The translations under genes were made by a program, and so were the position numbers. A stretch of 64,000 nucleotides of DNA from Kribbella jiaozuonensis (GTDB lineage Bacteria > Actinomycetota > Actinomycetes > Propionibacteriales > Kribbellaceae). The notes under the pieces were generated by a model that was not told the origin of the DNA, did not search any database, and saw only the letters and a list, made by a program, of their open reading frames with translations. The stretch covers positions 1,116,001 through 1,180,000 of the forward strand of contig NZ_SZPZ01000002.1 of NCBI RefSeq assembly GCF_005233875.1, in the 5' to 3' direction. Numbering within the stretch: position 1 is the first letter of the stretch; the number at the start of each line of letters is the position of its first letter. This document shows, one piece after another, positions 25,720-33,971 of the stretch.

Positions 25720-26325
25720 ATGGCGTTGCTGCTGGCGGTTCTCGCCGTCCTGGGGATGGGCGGCTACTTCTGCGTCTTCGTTGCGTTCCATCTGCTGCCG
25801 ACCGGGTACCACCCGGTTCGCCATGCCGTCAGCGATTACGGTGTCGGCCGCTACGCATGGCTGTTCCGTTGGGCGCTCGTGGCGTCCTCGGTCGGCATCC
25901 TTGCGTTGGCCGCCGGACTCGCACTCGAGCCCGGCACGCCGACCGTGACCGTGCTGCAGCTGGTCTTTCTGTTCCTGATCCCGGTGATGCGGGTCGGGAT
26001 GCTGAAGTTCCCGACCGACCTGGAGGGGCAGCGGCTGACCCGCTCGGGTCGGCTGCACTACCTGTTCGCGGTTGCCGCGTTTGCATTGACGTACTCCGCG
26101 ATCGCCGGGATGACGCCTGAGCTCGGATCCGTCGGCGCCTGGGAATCGGTGGGCGGCCTGCTGTCGGTGCTGCGCATCGTCGCGCTGGTGTCGCTCGTGC
26201 TGCTGGTGATCGCGCTCGTGCCGCGGCTGCGGGTCGTGTTCGGTCTGTTCGAGCGCGGCTTTCTGGTGAGCACCAACCTCTGGTTCCTGACCGTAGGCAT
26301 CTGCCTGCTGGTAGAGGCCGCCTAG
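25720..26325 (+). CDS. DUF998-like membrane protein
   Basis: A 201-residue protein with about six helices. The segment LLPTGYHPVRHAVSDYGVGRYAWLF (given here as TGYHPVRHAVSDYG plus neighbours) after the first helix is characteristic of DUF998 membrane proteins. FPTDLEGQRLTRSGRLHYLF in the middle gives a charged loop with a His. Function unknown. It ends overlapping by four bases the stop of the Clp-N gene on the other strand. Confidence 0.7.
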   Translation: MALLLAVLAVLGMGGYFCVFVAFHLLPTGYHPVRHAVSDYGVGRYAWLFRWALVASSVGILALAAGLALEPGTPTVTVLQLVFLFLIPVMRVGMLKFPTDLEGQRLTRSGRLHYLFAVAAFALTYSAIAGMTPELGSVGAWESVGGLLSVLRIVALVSLVLLVIALVPRLRVVFGLFERGFLVSTNLWFLTVGICLLVEAA

Positions 26326-27079
26326 CTGTCCGGGTCGATGTCGTGCTGGCGGAGTAGGTCGCGGAGTTTGGCGACCTGCTCGTGCAGCCGCTCGTTCTCG
26401 TCCAGCAGCGCGTTGAGCTCGTGGATCAGGTGGTGCCGGCGGCCGTACGTCGTCCAGTTCGCGGTGGCGCTCTCGGTGAGCATGCCGGCGACGAGTGACT
26501 CGGAGCGCTCGCGCCAGTTCATCCGCTCCTCGAGCTTGCGGCGTACCTGATCGATGTCGGCGGCAAGCTTCGTGATGATCTGGCCGCCGACGCCGTCCCG
26601 GTCGTTCAGTACGCCGAGCAGCAGGTGCTCCGGCCGGACCTGCTCCGCCCCGCGCGCCCGCGATTCGCCCCACGCGTACTCGAACGTGCTCTTGGCCCGC
26701 GGCGTGAACGGGATCGACGCTCCCGCCGTACCGGAGTTCCCGCGGCCGATGATCTCCACCACCAGGTCCTTGACGGCCGGCGCGGTGATCCCGACCCCGT
26801 TCAGGACCCGGGCGGCGATGCTCTGCCCCTCGGTGATCAGCCCCAGCAGCAGGTGTTCGGTGCCGACGTACGCGTGGTCGAAACCGCGAGCCTCCTCCTG
26901 GGCGAGGACGATGACCCGCCTCGCACGCCCGCAGACTCGGCCAGCCCGCTGGTCAACCGGACGCTGTCCAGCACACGCTCGACCGCGTTCAGATCGGTCC
27001 GCTGGACCGCGTCCGCCGAGCTGCAGCGCAGCACCCGCGCCGCGATCGCCAGCACGTCGTACGGGCCGAGGTATCGCAT
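26322..27079 (-). pseudogene. stand-alone Clp N-domain protein interrupted by a frameshift
   Basis: From ATG 27079 the frame reads MRYLGPYDVLAIAARVLRCS and continues to AESAGVRG near 26925, then becomes a Ser/Arg-rich run and stops at 26837. In a second frame from about 26930 the sequence resumes as RARRVIVLAQEEARGFDHAY then VGTEHLLLGL, the ClpC N-domain repeat, followed by a second repeat with PFTPRAKS and RPEHLLLGVL, and a C-terminal coiled coil (HELNALLDENERLHEQVAKL). No AAA+ domain is present. One base lost or gained near 26920-26935 explains it; mutation or sequencing error cannot be told apart. Intact, it would be about 250 residues, possibly an adaptor-like protein. It overlaps the RHH gene stop (TGATG). 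Confidence 0.65.
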
Positions 27080-27306
27080 CAGTCGTCGCCCTTGAGCCGG
27101 CGCAGGGACTCCTCGTGCCGGGCGAGGTTCGCTTCGAGCAGCTCGCTGAACTGGCTGTCCTGCCGCCGCTGATCGACCAGAGCCGCAATCGCCTCCCGCG
27201 CCACATCGGACACCGACCGCCCCTCCACCGAGGCCACGGTCTGCAGCCGCTCGGCCAACTCCGGGTCGAGCCGCAGCAGGATGTTCTTGGTCGCGTCCTT
27301 CGCCAT
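27079..27306 (-). CDS. ribbon-helix-helix (CopG/Arc-like) protein
   Basis: A 75-residue protein, MAKDATKNILLRLDPELAER then LQTVASVEGRSVSDVAREAI, which is a classical RHH fold: an N-terminal strand for DNA contact and two helices. A charged C-terminal tail (SELLEANLARHEESLRRLKGDD, in part) follows. ATG 27306 is chosen; a TTG nine bases upstream lies inside the operator. Such proteins are often antitoxins or small repressors. The co-transcribed partner (TGATG overlap) is a Clp N-domain protein rather than a toxin, which is unusual. Confidence 0.8.
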   Translation of the reverse strand: MAKDATKNILLRLDPELAERLQTVASVEGRSVSDVAREAIAALVDQRRQDSQFSELLEANLARHEESLRRLKGDD

Positions 27307-27307
27307 A

Positions 27308-27330
27308 GATATCAAGATATCACGCTATCT
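27308..27330 (-). promoter_or_regulatory. probable RHH operator just upstream of the RHH gene
   Basis: GATATC AA GATATC (27308-27321) is followed after ACG by CTATCT (27325-27330), so the pattern (A)GATA/TATC(T) recurs with about 8-9-base spacing. Tandem short dyads are what Arc/CopG repressors bind. It abuts the ATG at 27306, leaving no room for a Shine-Dalgarno site, so the message is probably leaderless or poorly translated. Confidence 0.5.
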
Positions 27331-27359
27331 GACCGCGTCGCTGTGAAAGGGTTGGAGCC

Positions 27360-28484
27360 ATGCGGACAGACGTCGTGGTGGTGGGGCTGGGCGCGTTCGG
27401 GTCGGCGGCGTTGTGGCGGCTGGCGGCGCGTGGGGTGAACGTCGTCGGGATCGAGCGGCAGGCGATCGGGCATCCGTTCGGGTCGTCGCACGGGACGACG
27501 CGGTTGTTCCGGGTGGCGTGTATGGAGCATCCGGGGCTGACCGAGATCGCGCGGAAGTCGCTCGCGCTGTGGACCGAGCTGGGGGAGCGGACCGGCGAGA
27601 CATACGTCCGTCAGACCGGCTCGTTGAACGTCGGTGGTCCGGACAGCCGGCCGGTGAAGGGTGCGCGGCAGGCTGCGATGGATGCGGGCGCGCCGACGAC
27701 AGACCTCAGCCACGACGAGCTGGCCAAGCGTTTCCCGCAATACGCGCTGGCGTCCGAGGACGTCGCGGTCTGGGATCCGGGCGCGGGGATCTGTTACGCC
27801 GAGCCGACCGTTCGGGCGCATGTCGCGGAGGCGCAGCGGTTGGGTGCGACGGTGTATCCGCACACGATGGTGACGGCGATCGAGGTCGGTCGCGACGAGG
27901 TGACGGTCCGGACCCCGACGACGACCATCACCGCGGACCAGGTCGTGATCAGCACGGGCGCCTGGCTGAGCAAGCTCGTCCCGTCGGCGCCGCTGTCACC
28001 CCGCCGTACGCCGTTGTTCTGGTTCCAGCCGAAGGACCCGGCGTCGGACGCGTTCCAGCTGACGAACTTCCCGGCGTTCATCTGGGAGTTTGCCGACGGC
28101 AAGGGACTGTGGGGACACGGCTCCGACGAGGACTTCCTGGTCAAGGTCGGCCTCGACGGCGCCGAACGCGACCGGGACGTCGACCCGGACGAGCTGGACC
28201 GCTACATCCATCCGCGCAAGGACATCGCCGAGCTGTCCGCGACGATCGCGAAGTCCTTCCCGGAGCTCGACCCGGAGCCGGTCAAGCTGATGCCGTGCAT
28301 GGTGACGGACTCGCCCGACGGGCAGTTCCTGGTCGGGCGGTACGACGAGCGCGTGGTGATCGCCGGCGGTGACAGCGGCCACGGCTTCAAGCACTGCGCC
28401 GGAGTTGGCGAGCTCCTGGCTCAGGTCACGACGAAGGAGACGCCGTACGCCGACGTCTCCTTCATCGATCCGCTGCGGTTCTAG
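27360..28484 (+). CDS. SolA-like FAD-dependent N-methyl amino acid oxidase
   Basis: A 374-residue oxidase of the monomeric sarcosine oxidase/N-methyltryptophan oxidase group. The dinucleotide fold is VVVVGLGAFGSAALWRLA at 5-22. The active-site SSHGTTRLFR region (about 42-51) has the conserved His and Arg of the group. The covalent-flavin cysteine candidate is Cys309 in KLMPCMVTDSPDGQF, and GGDSGHGFKHCAGVG closes the FAD site. It oxidises a secondary amine with O2, releasing H2O2 and formaldehyde; the true substrate is unknown. It is divergent from the RHH gene and overlaps the next gene's stop by four bases. Confidence 0.92.
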   Translation: MRTDVVVVGLGAFGSAALWRLAARGVNVVGIERQAIGHPFGSSHGTTRLFRVACMEHPGLTEIARKSLALWTELGERTGETYVRQTGSLNVGGPDSRPVKGARQAAMDAGAPTTDLSHDELAKRFPQYALASEDVAVWDPGAGICYAEPTVRAHVAEAQRLGATVYPHTMVTAIEVGRDEVTVRTPTTTITADQVVISTGAWLSKLVPSAPLSPRRTPLFWFQPKDPASDAFQLTNFPAFIWEFADGKGLWGHGSDEDFLVKVGLDGAERDRDVDPDELDRYIHPRKDIAELSATIAKSFPELDPEPVKLMPCMVTDSPDGQFLVGRYDERVVIAGGDSGHGFKHCAGVGELLAQVTTKETPYADVSFIDPLRF

Positions 28485-29275
28485 GCGGTACGGACCAGCT
28501 CCGGGCGAGCGATGACCGGACGCGGAGCAGGCTCGAGCGTGAGCAGGTCGAGGCCGGCCACGCCGTACCGGAGCAGGACCAGGCGTGCGACCTCAGCGCT
28601 CACACCCAGCGGCGCCGACACCGCGACGGCACCCGCACGGCGGGCCGTCGACTCGGCGCGGTCCGGGAGTACGCCGGGAGCGAGGAAGAGCGATCCCACC
28701 GCGACGTGCCGACGGCCCTCGAGACGCCACTTGAGCACGGCCTCGGCGGGCGACGGCGACGCGGCGCAGACGAACGCGGCCGTGACCGGCAGCTTGTGCC
28801 GCTGACCCCACAGGCGCGCGAGCCGCGTAACGCTCGCGTTGGCGTGCGAGTCGCTCGACCCGGCGCACGCCAGCACCAGCGCGTCCAGTTCGCGGACCCG
28901 CCCGTCCTTGAGCTCGGCCCGCATCCGGCGGTCGAGTACGTCGAGCAGCGTGTCGTCGTACCCGAGCACGTCGGACGCGATGATCCGCAGGCTCGGGAAG
29001 CGCGAGCGCGCCTCGTCGACGACGGCCGGTACGTCGATCTTCGCGTGGTACGCCGACGACAGCAGCAGCGGCAGGACGACGACCTCTTCCACACCTTCGG
29101 CGGCGAGCTTGCCGATCACCTGGTACGGCGTCGGCGGGCAGTGGTCGAGGAAGGAGGCTTCGATCCGCAGGTCGGCACGCATCTCACGCAGGCACTTGAT
29201 CAGGGCGTGGACGGTGGCGGCCGAACGCGGATCGCGGCTGCCGTGGGCGAGGACTACGAGAGCTGGCGCAGTCAT
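28481..29275 (-). CDS. CbiX/SirB-like sirohydrochlorin chelatase
   Basis: A 264-residue two-domain chelatase. It begins VVLAHGSRDPRSAATVHAL with the metal-binding His of the N-terminal repeat, and VVVLPLLLSSAYHAKIDVP brings the second His. The second half repeats the fold but in a degenerate form (VAVGSLFLAPGVLPD). As last gene of the sulfate operon it most likely inserts Fe2+ into sirohydrochlorin to make siroheme for the sulfite reductase. ATG 29275 overlaps the cysN stop (ATGA); an upstream in-frame extension is rejected. Confidence 0.88.
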   Translation of the reverse strand: MTAPALVVLAHGSRDPRSAATVHALIKCLREMRADLRIEASFLDHCPPTPYQVIGKLAAEGVEEVVVLPLLLSSAYHAKIDVPAVVDEARSRFPSLRIIASDVLGYDDTLLDVLDRRMRAELKDGRVRELDALVLACAGSSDSHANASVTRLARLWGQRHKLPVTAAFVCAASPSPAEAVLKWRLEGRRHVAVGSLFLAPGVLPDRAESTARRAGAVAVSAPLGVSAEVARLVLLRYGVAGLDLLTLEPAPRPVIARPELVRTA

Positions 29276-30558
29276 AGCAGTTCCCCTTCTTCGTCGTCGA
29301 TCATTCCGGCTGCCAGCGTCCACCCGTCGTGGGCGTCGATCAGCAGGAACGATCCGGTGATGGTGTTGCTGGAGTACGGGTCGGCGGCCAACGGTGCGGC
29401 GATCTTCAGTTGCACCTTGCCGATGTCGTTCAGTGCGAGCTCGGTGGCGTCGATGACTCCGAGCGTGTCGAGGTCCAGCGCGCCGGTGATCTTGGTGACG
29501 ATCGCCTGTGCGGTGGTGGTGGTGTGCTTGATCAGCACCCTGGCCCCGACGGTCAGTGGCCGGTCGGACAACCAGCTCACGGTGGCGGCCAGCTCCCGGC
29601 GGGTGCCGGGGGAGGCCTCGGCGGCCACGATGACCGAGCCGCGGGCCACGTCGAGGTCGTCGGCGAGCCGGACCGTGACCGCTTCGCCGGCGACCGCGGA
29701 CGGCCGCTCGACCACGGCGGTGGACGTGGCGGTGACGACGGCGCGGTCGATCCCGGCCACCGACGTACGGCGGCCGGCGGGCAGCACGATCACCTGGTCG
29801 CCGACCGAAACGGTGCCGGAGGCAACGGTGCCGGTGTAGCCGCGGTAGTCGCGGTACTGGTCGTCGGTCTGCGGCCGGATCACGTACTGCACCGGGAACC
29901 GCAGCGGCTGCTGGGAGTTGTCGATCCGCCCGGTGGCGTTCTCGAGGTACTCGAGCAGCGTCGGGCCGTCGTACCAGTCCGTCCGGCTCGAGTGGTCCAC
30001 CACGTTGTCACCGACGAGCGCGGAGACCGGGATGGCCTGGATGTCCGCGATGCCGAGCTGGTCGGCGACCTCGTTGACGTCCTTGGCGATCTTGGTGAAC
30101 ACGGCCTCGTCGTAGCCGACCAGGTCGACCTTGTTCACCGCGAGTACGACGTGCGGCACCCGGAGCAGACCGGCCACGGCCAGGTGCCGCCGGGTCTGCT
30201 CGAGTACGCCGTGCCGCGCGTCGACCAGGATGATCACCACGTCCGCCGTCGAGGCGCCGGTCACGGTGTTGCGGGTGTACTGCACGTGCCCGGGGCAGTC
30301 GGCGAGGATGAACGAGCGCTTGTCGGTGGCGAAGTACCGGTAGGCGACGTCGATCGTGATGCCCTGCTCGCGTTCGGCCCGCAGGCCGTCGGTGAGCAGC
30401 GCGAAGTCGAAGTCGCCGCCGCGGGCTTCGGAGACCGTCTTCACGTGCGCGATCTGGTCAGCGAGGATCGCCTTGCAATCGTGAAGCAGCCGGCCCACCA
30501 GCGTGGACTTGCCGTCGTCGACCGATCCGGCAGTGGCGAGGCGGAGAAGCGTGCTCAT
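29272..30558 (-). CDS. cysN: sulfate adenylyltransferase large subunit (GTPase)
   Basis: A 428-residue EF-Tu-like GTPase. G1 is TAGSVDDGKSTLVGRLLHD at 9-27, G3 is ILADCPGHVQYTRN near 89-102 and G4 is AVNKVDLVGYD near 145-155. Beta-barrel domains follow. No C-terminal APS kinase domain is fused (it ends DDEEGELL), so PAPS synthesis is not encoded here, consistent with an APS reductase route. GTP hydrolysis drives formation of APS from sulfate and ATP together with CysD. It overlaps cysD by one base and the chelatase gene by four. Confidence 0.96.
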   Translation of the reverse strand: MSTLLRLATAGSVDDGKSTLVGRLLHDCKAILADQIAHVKTVSEARGGDFDFALLTDGLRAEREQGITIDVAYRYFATDKRSFILADCPGHVQYTRNTVTGASTADVVIILVDARHGVLEQTRRHLAVAGLLRVPHVVLAVNKVDLVGYDEAVFTKIAKDVNEVADQLGIADIQAIPVSALVGDNVVDHSSRTDWYDGPTLLEYLENATGRIDNSQQPLRFPVQYVIRPQTDDQYRDYRGYTGTVASGTVSVGDQVIVLPAGRRTSVAGIDRAVVTATSTAVVERPSAVAGEAVTVRLADDLDVARGSVIVAAEASPGTRRELAATVSWLSDRPLTVGARVLIKHTTTTAQAIVTKITGALDLDTLGVIDATELALNDIGKVQLKIAAPLAADPYSSNTITGSFLLIDAHDGWTLAAGMIDDEEGELL

Positions 30559-31457
30559 CAGAAGTACCCCTCTCGCTTGCGGTCTTCCATCGCGGCCTCG
30601 CTGGCGCGGTCGTCGGCGCGGGTGGCGCCGCGCTCGGTGATCTCGCTGGCCGCGACCTCGACGACGACCTCGGCGGCACTCCTGGCTTCGGAAGCCACGG
30701 CCCCGGTGCAGGACATGTCGCCGACGGTCCGGTACCGAACGGTGCGCTGGGCAACGGTCTCGCCGTCGCGCGGTTGCGAGTACGGGCCGACGGCAAGCAA
30801 CATGCCGTCGCGCTCGAAGACATCCCGCTCGTGGGCGTAGTAGATGCTCGGCAGCGGGATCTGCTCGCGCTCGATGTAGTTCCAGATGTCGAGCTCGGTC
30901 CAGTTCGACAGCGGGAACACCCGCACGTGCTCACCCGGCCGGTGCTTGCCGTTGTACAGCGACCACAGCTCCGGCCGCTGGTTCCGCGGGTCCCACTGGC
31001 CGAACTCGTCGCGCAGGCTGAAGATCCGCTCCTTCGCCCGGGCCCGCTCCTCGTCCCGCCGGCCGCCGCCGAACACCGCGTCGAACCGGTGCCCGTTGAT
31101 TGCGTCGAGCAACGGAATGGTCTGCAGCTGGTTCCGGGTCCCGTCGGTGCGCTCGCGCAGCCGGCCGTCGGCGATGTAGTCCTCGACCTTGGCCACCTCG
31201 AGCCGCAGGCCCAACTGCTCGACCGTCGCATCGCGGTACGCCAGGACCTCGGGGAAGTTGTGCCCGGTGTCGACGTGCAGCAACGTGAACGGCACTCCGG
31301 CCGGCGAGAACGCCTTCCGCGCCAGGTGCAGCATCACGATCGAGTCCTTGCCGCCGGAGAACAGGATCACCGGCCGCTCGAACTCGGCTGCCACCTCCCG
31401 GAACACGAAGATCGATTCGCTCTCGAGAGCATCGAGCTCGGTGACTGTGATGCTCAT
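30558..31457 (-). CDS. cysD: sulfate adenylyltransferase small subunit
   Basis: A 299-residue PP-loop ATP pyrophosphatase. The PP-loop is FSGGKDSIVMLHLA near 32-45, with HVDTGHNFPEV after it; the C-terminal HERDVFERDGMLLAVGPYSQ and DRKREGYF tail are family-typical. It makes APS with CysN. ATG 31457 overlaps the cysH stop (ATGA). Length and motifs are complete. Confidence 0.96.
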   Translation of the reverse strand: MSITVTELDALESESIFVFREVAAEFERPVILFSGGKDSIVMLHLARKAFSPAGVPFTLLHVDTGHNFPEVLAYRDATVEQLGLRLEVAKVEDYIADGRLRERTDGTRNQLQTIPLLDAINGHRFDAVFGGGRRDEERARAKERIFSLRDEFGQWDPRNQRPELWSLYNGKHRPGEHVRVFPLSNWTELDIWNYIEREQIPLPSIYYAHERDVFERDGMLLAVGPYSQPRDGETVAQRTVRYRTVGDMSCTGAVASEARSAAEVVVEVAASEITERGATRADDRASEAAMEDRKREGYF

Positions 31458-32137
31458 GTGTGCAACCCGCATTCGACCTTGCCCGTGCCGGCCCAACGGC
31501 CGCTGCGCGGGTCCTCGCCGGGCGCGACGCGCTGCGTGCAGGGCTCGCAGCCGATCGACGGGTAGCCGTCGTACTGCAGGAGATTGACGAGTACGCCGTT
31601 GTCCTGGATGTACGCGTCCAGGTCTTCCTGCGTCCACGGTGCGATCGGGTTGAGCTTGACCATGTCGCGCTTGGCGTCGTACTCGACGACCGGGGTGTTG
31701 GCGCGGGTCGGCGCCTCCTCGCGGCGGATACCGGTGACCCAGGCCTTGTAGCCGGACAGGTACCGGTTCAGCGGCTCGACCTTGCGCAGCGCGCAGCATT
31801 TGTTCGGGTCGCGGTCGTGCAGCTTCTCGCCGTACTCCGCGTCCTGCTCCGCGACCGTCTGCTGCGGGGTGGCGTTGATCAGGTGGATCGGCAGCGTCGC
31901 GGCGACCGCGTCCCGGGTCCCGATCGTCTCGGCGAAGTGGTAGCCGGTGTCGATGAACAGTACGTCGACCCCGGGCGCCGCCTCGGCCGCGAGGTGGGGG
32001 AGTGCGCCGTCGGCCATCGAGGCGGTCACGACCAGCTCGTCACCGAAGGTCTCCCGCGCCCACGCGAGCACCTCGACCGCCGACGCGTCGGCGAGCCGTT
32101 CGTTCGCCTCCTCGGCGATCGTCTTCAAGTCACTCAT
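31454..32137 (-). CDS. cysH: APS reductase (iron-sulfur type phosphoadenylyl/adenylyl-sulfate reductase)
   Basis: A 227-residue reductase. The nucleotide-binding VDVLFIDTGYHFAETIGTRD is present. Cysteines in DPNKCCALRKVEPL and in IGCEPCTQRV form the CC...CxxC set that binds a [4Fe-4S] cluster, the mark of APS rather than PAPS reductases. The catalytic Cys is in the terminal ECGLHT. It converts APS to sulfite with thioredoxin. ATG 32137 overlaps the small zinc-ribbon gene's stop, and its own stop overlaps cysD. Confidence 0.96.
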   Translation of the reverse strand: MSDLKTIAEEANERLADASAVEVLAWARETFGDELVVTASMADGALPHLAAEAAPGVDVLFIDTGYHFAETIGTRDAVAATLPIHLINATPQQTVAEQDAEYGEKLHDRDPNKCCALRKVEPLNRYLSGYKAWVTGIRREEAPTRANTPVVEYDAKRDMVKLNPIAPWTQEDLDAYIQDNGVLVNLLQYDGYPSIGCEPCTQRVAPGEDPRSGRWAGTGKVECGLHT

Positions 32138-32283
32138 TCCACCGTCACCCGCAACCCGATCATCTTGAGCTGGAACACCCGTGCACACGGCCGGCACTCC
32201 CACGCGCCATGGCCTTCTTCGGAGGGCCTGAGGTCCTCGTCCCCGCAGTACGGGCAGTACAGAGGTGCCGCACGCTCGCTCAT
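32134..32283 (-). CDS. small zinc-ribbon/rubredoxin-like protein of the sulfate operon
   Basis: A 49-residue protein, MSERAAPLYCPYCGDEDLRP at the N-terminus and WECRPCARVFQLKMIGL later. The two CxxC pairs would form a zinc ribbon or a rubredoxin-like iron site. ATG 32283 overlaps the sir stop and its own stop overlaps cysH, so it is embedded in the operon. A short gene is known at the same place between sir and cysH in other actinobacteria such as Streptomyces, as I recall; its function is not established. It may carry electrons to or assemble the iron-sulfur enzymes. Confidence 0.8.
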   Translation of the reverse strand: MSERAAPLYCPYCGDEDLRPSEEGHGAWECRPCARVFQLKMIGLRVTVE

Positions 32284-33971
32284 TGCAAAGCCTCCTGATC
32301 CGCACGGGTGACCCACTGGGCGAACCGCTCGCCCTCGTTGCGCTCCTTCAGGTAGTTCTGGGTGACGCGCTCGACGTAGTCCGTCAGGTCGTCAGCGGTG
32401 ACCTTGTGGCCACGCAGCTTGCGGCCGAAGCCGGCGTCCAGGCCGAGCCCGCCGCCGAGGTGCACCTGGTAGCCGGGCACCTGGTTGCCATTGGCATCCA
32501 TCACCAGCTGGCCCTTGAGCCCGATGTCGGCGACCTGGATCCGGGCGCAGGAGTTCGGGCAGCCGTTCACGTTCACGGTGATCGGTACGTCGAGCTCCGG
32601 GATCCGCTCCTCGAGCTCGTCGATCAGCTGGGCCGCCTTCGCCTTGGTCTCGACGATCGCCAGCTTGCAGAACTCGATCCCGGTGCAGGCCATCGTGTTC
32701 CGCCGCCACGCCGAGGGTCGAGCCTGGAAGCCGAGCGCGTCGAGTTCCGTCACCAGCGACTCGACCTGCGCCTCCTCGACGTCCAGCACGAGCAGCTTCT
32801 GTTGCGCGGTGGTCCGGATCCGGTCCGACCCGTGGGCCGCGACCACGTCCGCGACCTGCGCGAGCTTGGCGCCCGACACCCGGCCGACGACCGGAGCGAC
32901 ACCGACGAAGAACTTGCCGTCCTTCTGCTTGTGCACGCCGATGTGGTCACCCTGTACGGCGGGAACCTCGGGCGCGGGTCCGTCGATCAGCTTGCGCTTG
33001 AGGTACTTGTCCTCGAGCACCTCGCGGAACTTCTCCACACCCCAGTCCGCGAGCAGGAACTTCAGCCGCGCCCGCGTCCGCAGCCGGCGGTAGCCGTAGT
33101 CGCGGAAGATGCTGGTCACGCCCCACCACGCCTCGGCGACCTCGTCCAGCGGGATCCAGGTGCCGAGCCGCTGCGCGAGCATCGGGTTCGTCGACAGGCC
33201 GCCGCCGACCCACAGGTCGAAGCCCGGGCCGTGCTCCGGGTGCACGACGCCGACGAACGCGATGTCGTTCACCTCCGGTACGACGTCGTGCGACGGGTGA
33301 CCGGTCAGCGCGGTCTTGAACTTCCGCGGCAGGTTCGAGAACTCGTCCGAGCCGATGTATTTCGTGACGATCTCGTCGATGGCCGGCGTCGGGTCGATGA
33401 TCTCGTCCGCCGCGATCCCGGCCACCGGGCTGGCGATCACCACGCGCGGGACGTCACCGCAGGCCTCGGTGGTGTAGAGCCCGACAGCCTCCAGCTTCTG
33501 CCAGATCGCCGGCACGTCCTCGATCCGGATCCAGTGCAGCTGGATGTTCTGCCGGTCGGTGATGTCGGCGGTGTCGCGCGCGTACGTCGTGGAGATCTCC
33601 GCGATCACCCGCAGCTGCTCGGCGGTCAGCTGTCCGCCCTCGATCCGGATCCGCATCATAAAGTAGCGGTCGTCCAGCTCCTCGGGCTCCAGCGTCGCGG
33701 TCTTGCCGCCGTCGATCCCGGGCTTGCGCTGGGTGTACAGCCCCCACCAGCGGAACCGGCCGCGCAGGTCGGCGGGGTCGATCGAGTCGAAGCCGCGGTG
33801 CGCGTAGACGTTCTCGATCCGGGCCCGGACATTCAGGCCGTCGTCGTTCTTCTTGTTCTCCTCGTTCTTGTTCAGCGGCTCGCGGTAGCCGAGCGCCCAC
33901 TGCCCTTCGCCTTTGCCCTTACGCGGGCGGGCGGGTTTACGGGCAGCCGGAGAGGTGACGCCAGCAGTCAT
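32280..33971 (-). CDS. sir: ferredoxin-dependent sulfite reductase
   Basis: A 563-residue siroheme/[4Fe-4S] reductase. Cluster ligands are Cx5C in MACTGIEFCKLA and Cx3C in NGCPNSCARIQ (about 425-475), as in the nitrite/sulfite reductase family. Siroheme-contacting ITDRQNIQLHWI and AYDTADITDRQ-like segments are present around 140-150. The Lys/Arg-rich N-terminus (RKPARPRKGKGEGQWALGY) is common in actinobacteria. It reduces sulfite to sulfide with six electrons from ferredoxin. It is the first gene of the operon. Confidence 0.95.
   Translation of the reverse strand: MTAGVTSPAARKPARPRKGKGEGQWALGYREPLNKNEENKKNDDGLNVRARIENVYAHRGFDSIDPADLRGRFRWWGLYTQRKPGIDGGKTATLEPEELDDRYFMMRIRIEGGQLTAEQLRVIAEISTTYARDTADITDRQNIQLHWIRIEDVPAIWQKLEAVGLYTTEACGDVPRVVIASPVAGIAADEIIDPTPAIDEIVTKYIGSDEFSNLPRKFKTALTGHPSHDVVPEVNDIAFVGVVHPEHGPGFDLWVGGGLSTNPMLAQRLGTWIPLDEVAEAWWGVTSIFRDYGYRRLRTRARLKFLLADWGVEKFREVLEDKYLKRKLIDGPAPEVPAVQGDHIGVHKQKDGKFFVGVAPVVGRVSGAKLAQVADVVAAHGSDRIRTTAQQKLLVLDVEEAQVESLVTELDALGFQARPSAWRRNTMACTGIEFCKLAIVETKAKAAQLIDELEERIPELDVPITVNVNGCPNSCARIQVADIGLKGQLVMDANGNQVPGYQVHLGGGLGLDAGFGRKLRGHKVTADDLTDYVERVTQNYLKERNEGERFAQWVTRADQEALQ

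Noticed and set aside
27079..27306. Toxin-antitoxin system
   Set aside because: The RHH protein could be an antitoxin, but its coupled partner is a Clp N-domain protein; no PIN, RelE, MazF or similar toxin follows.
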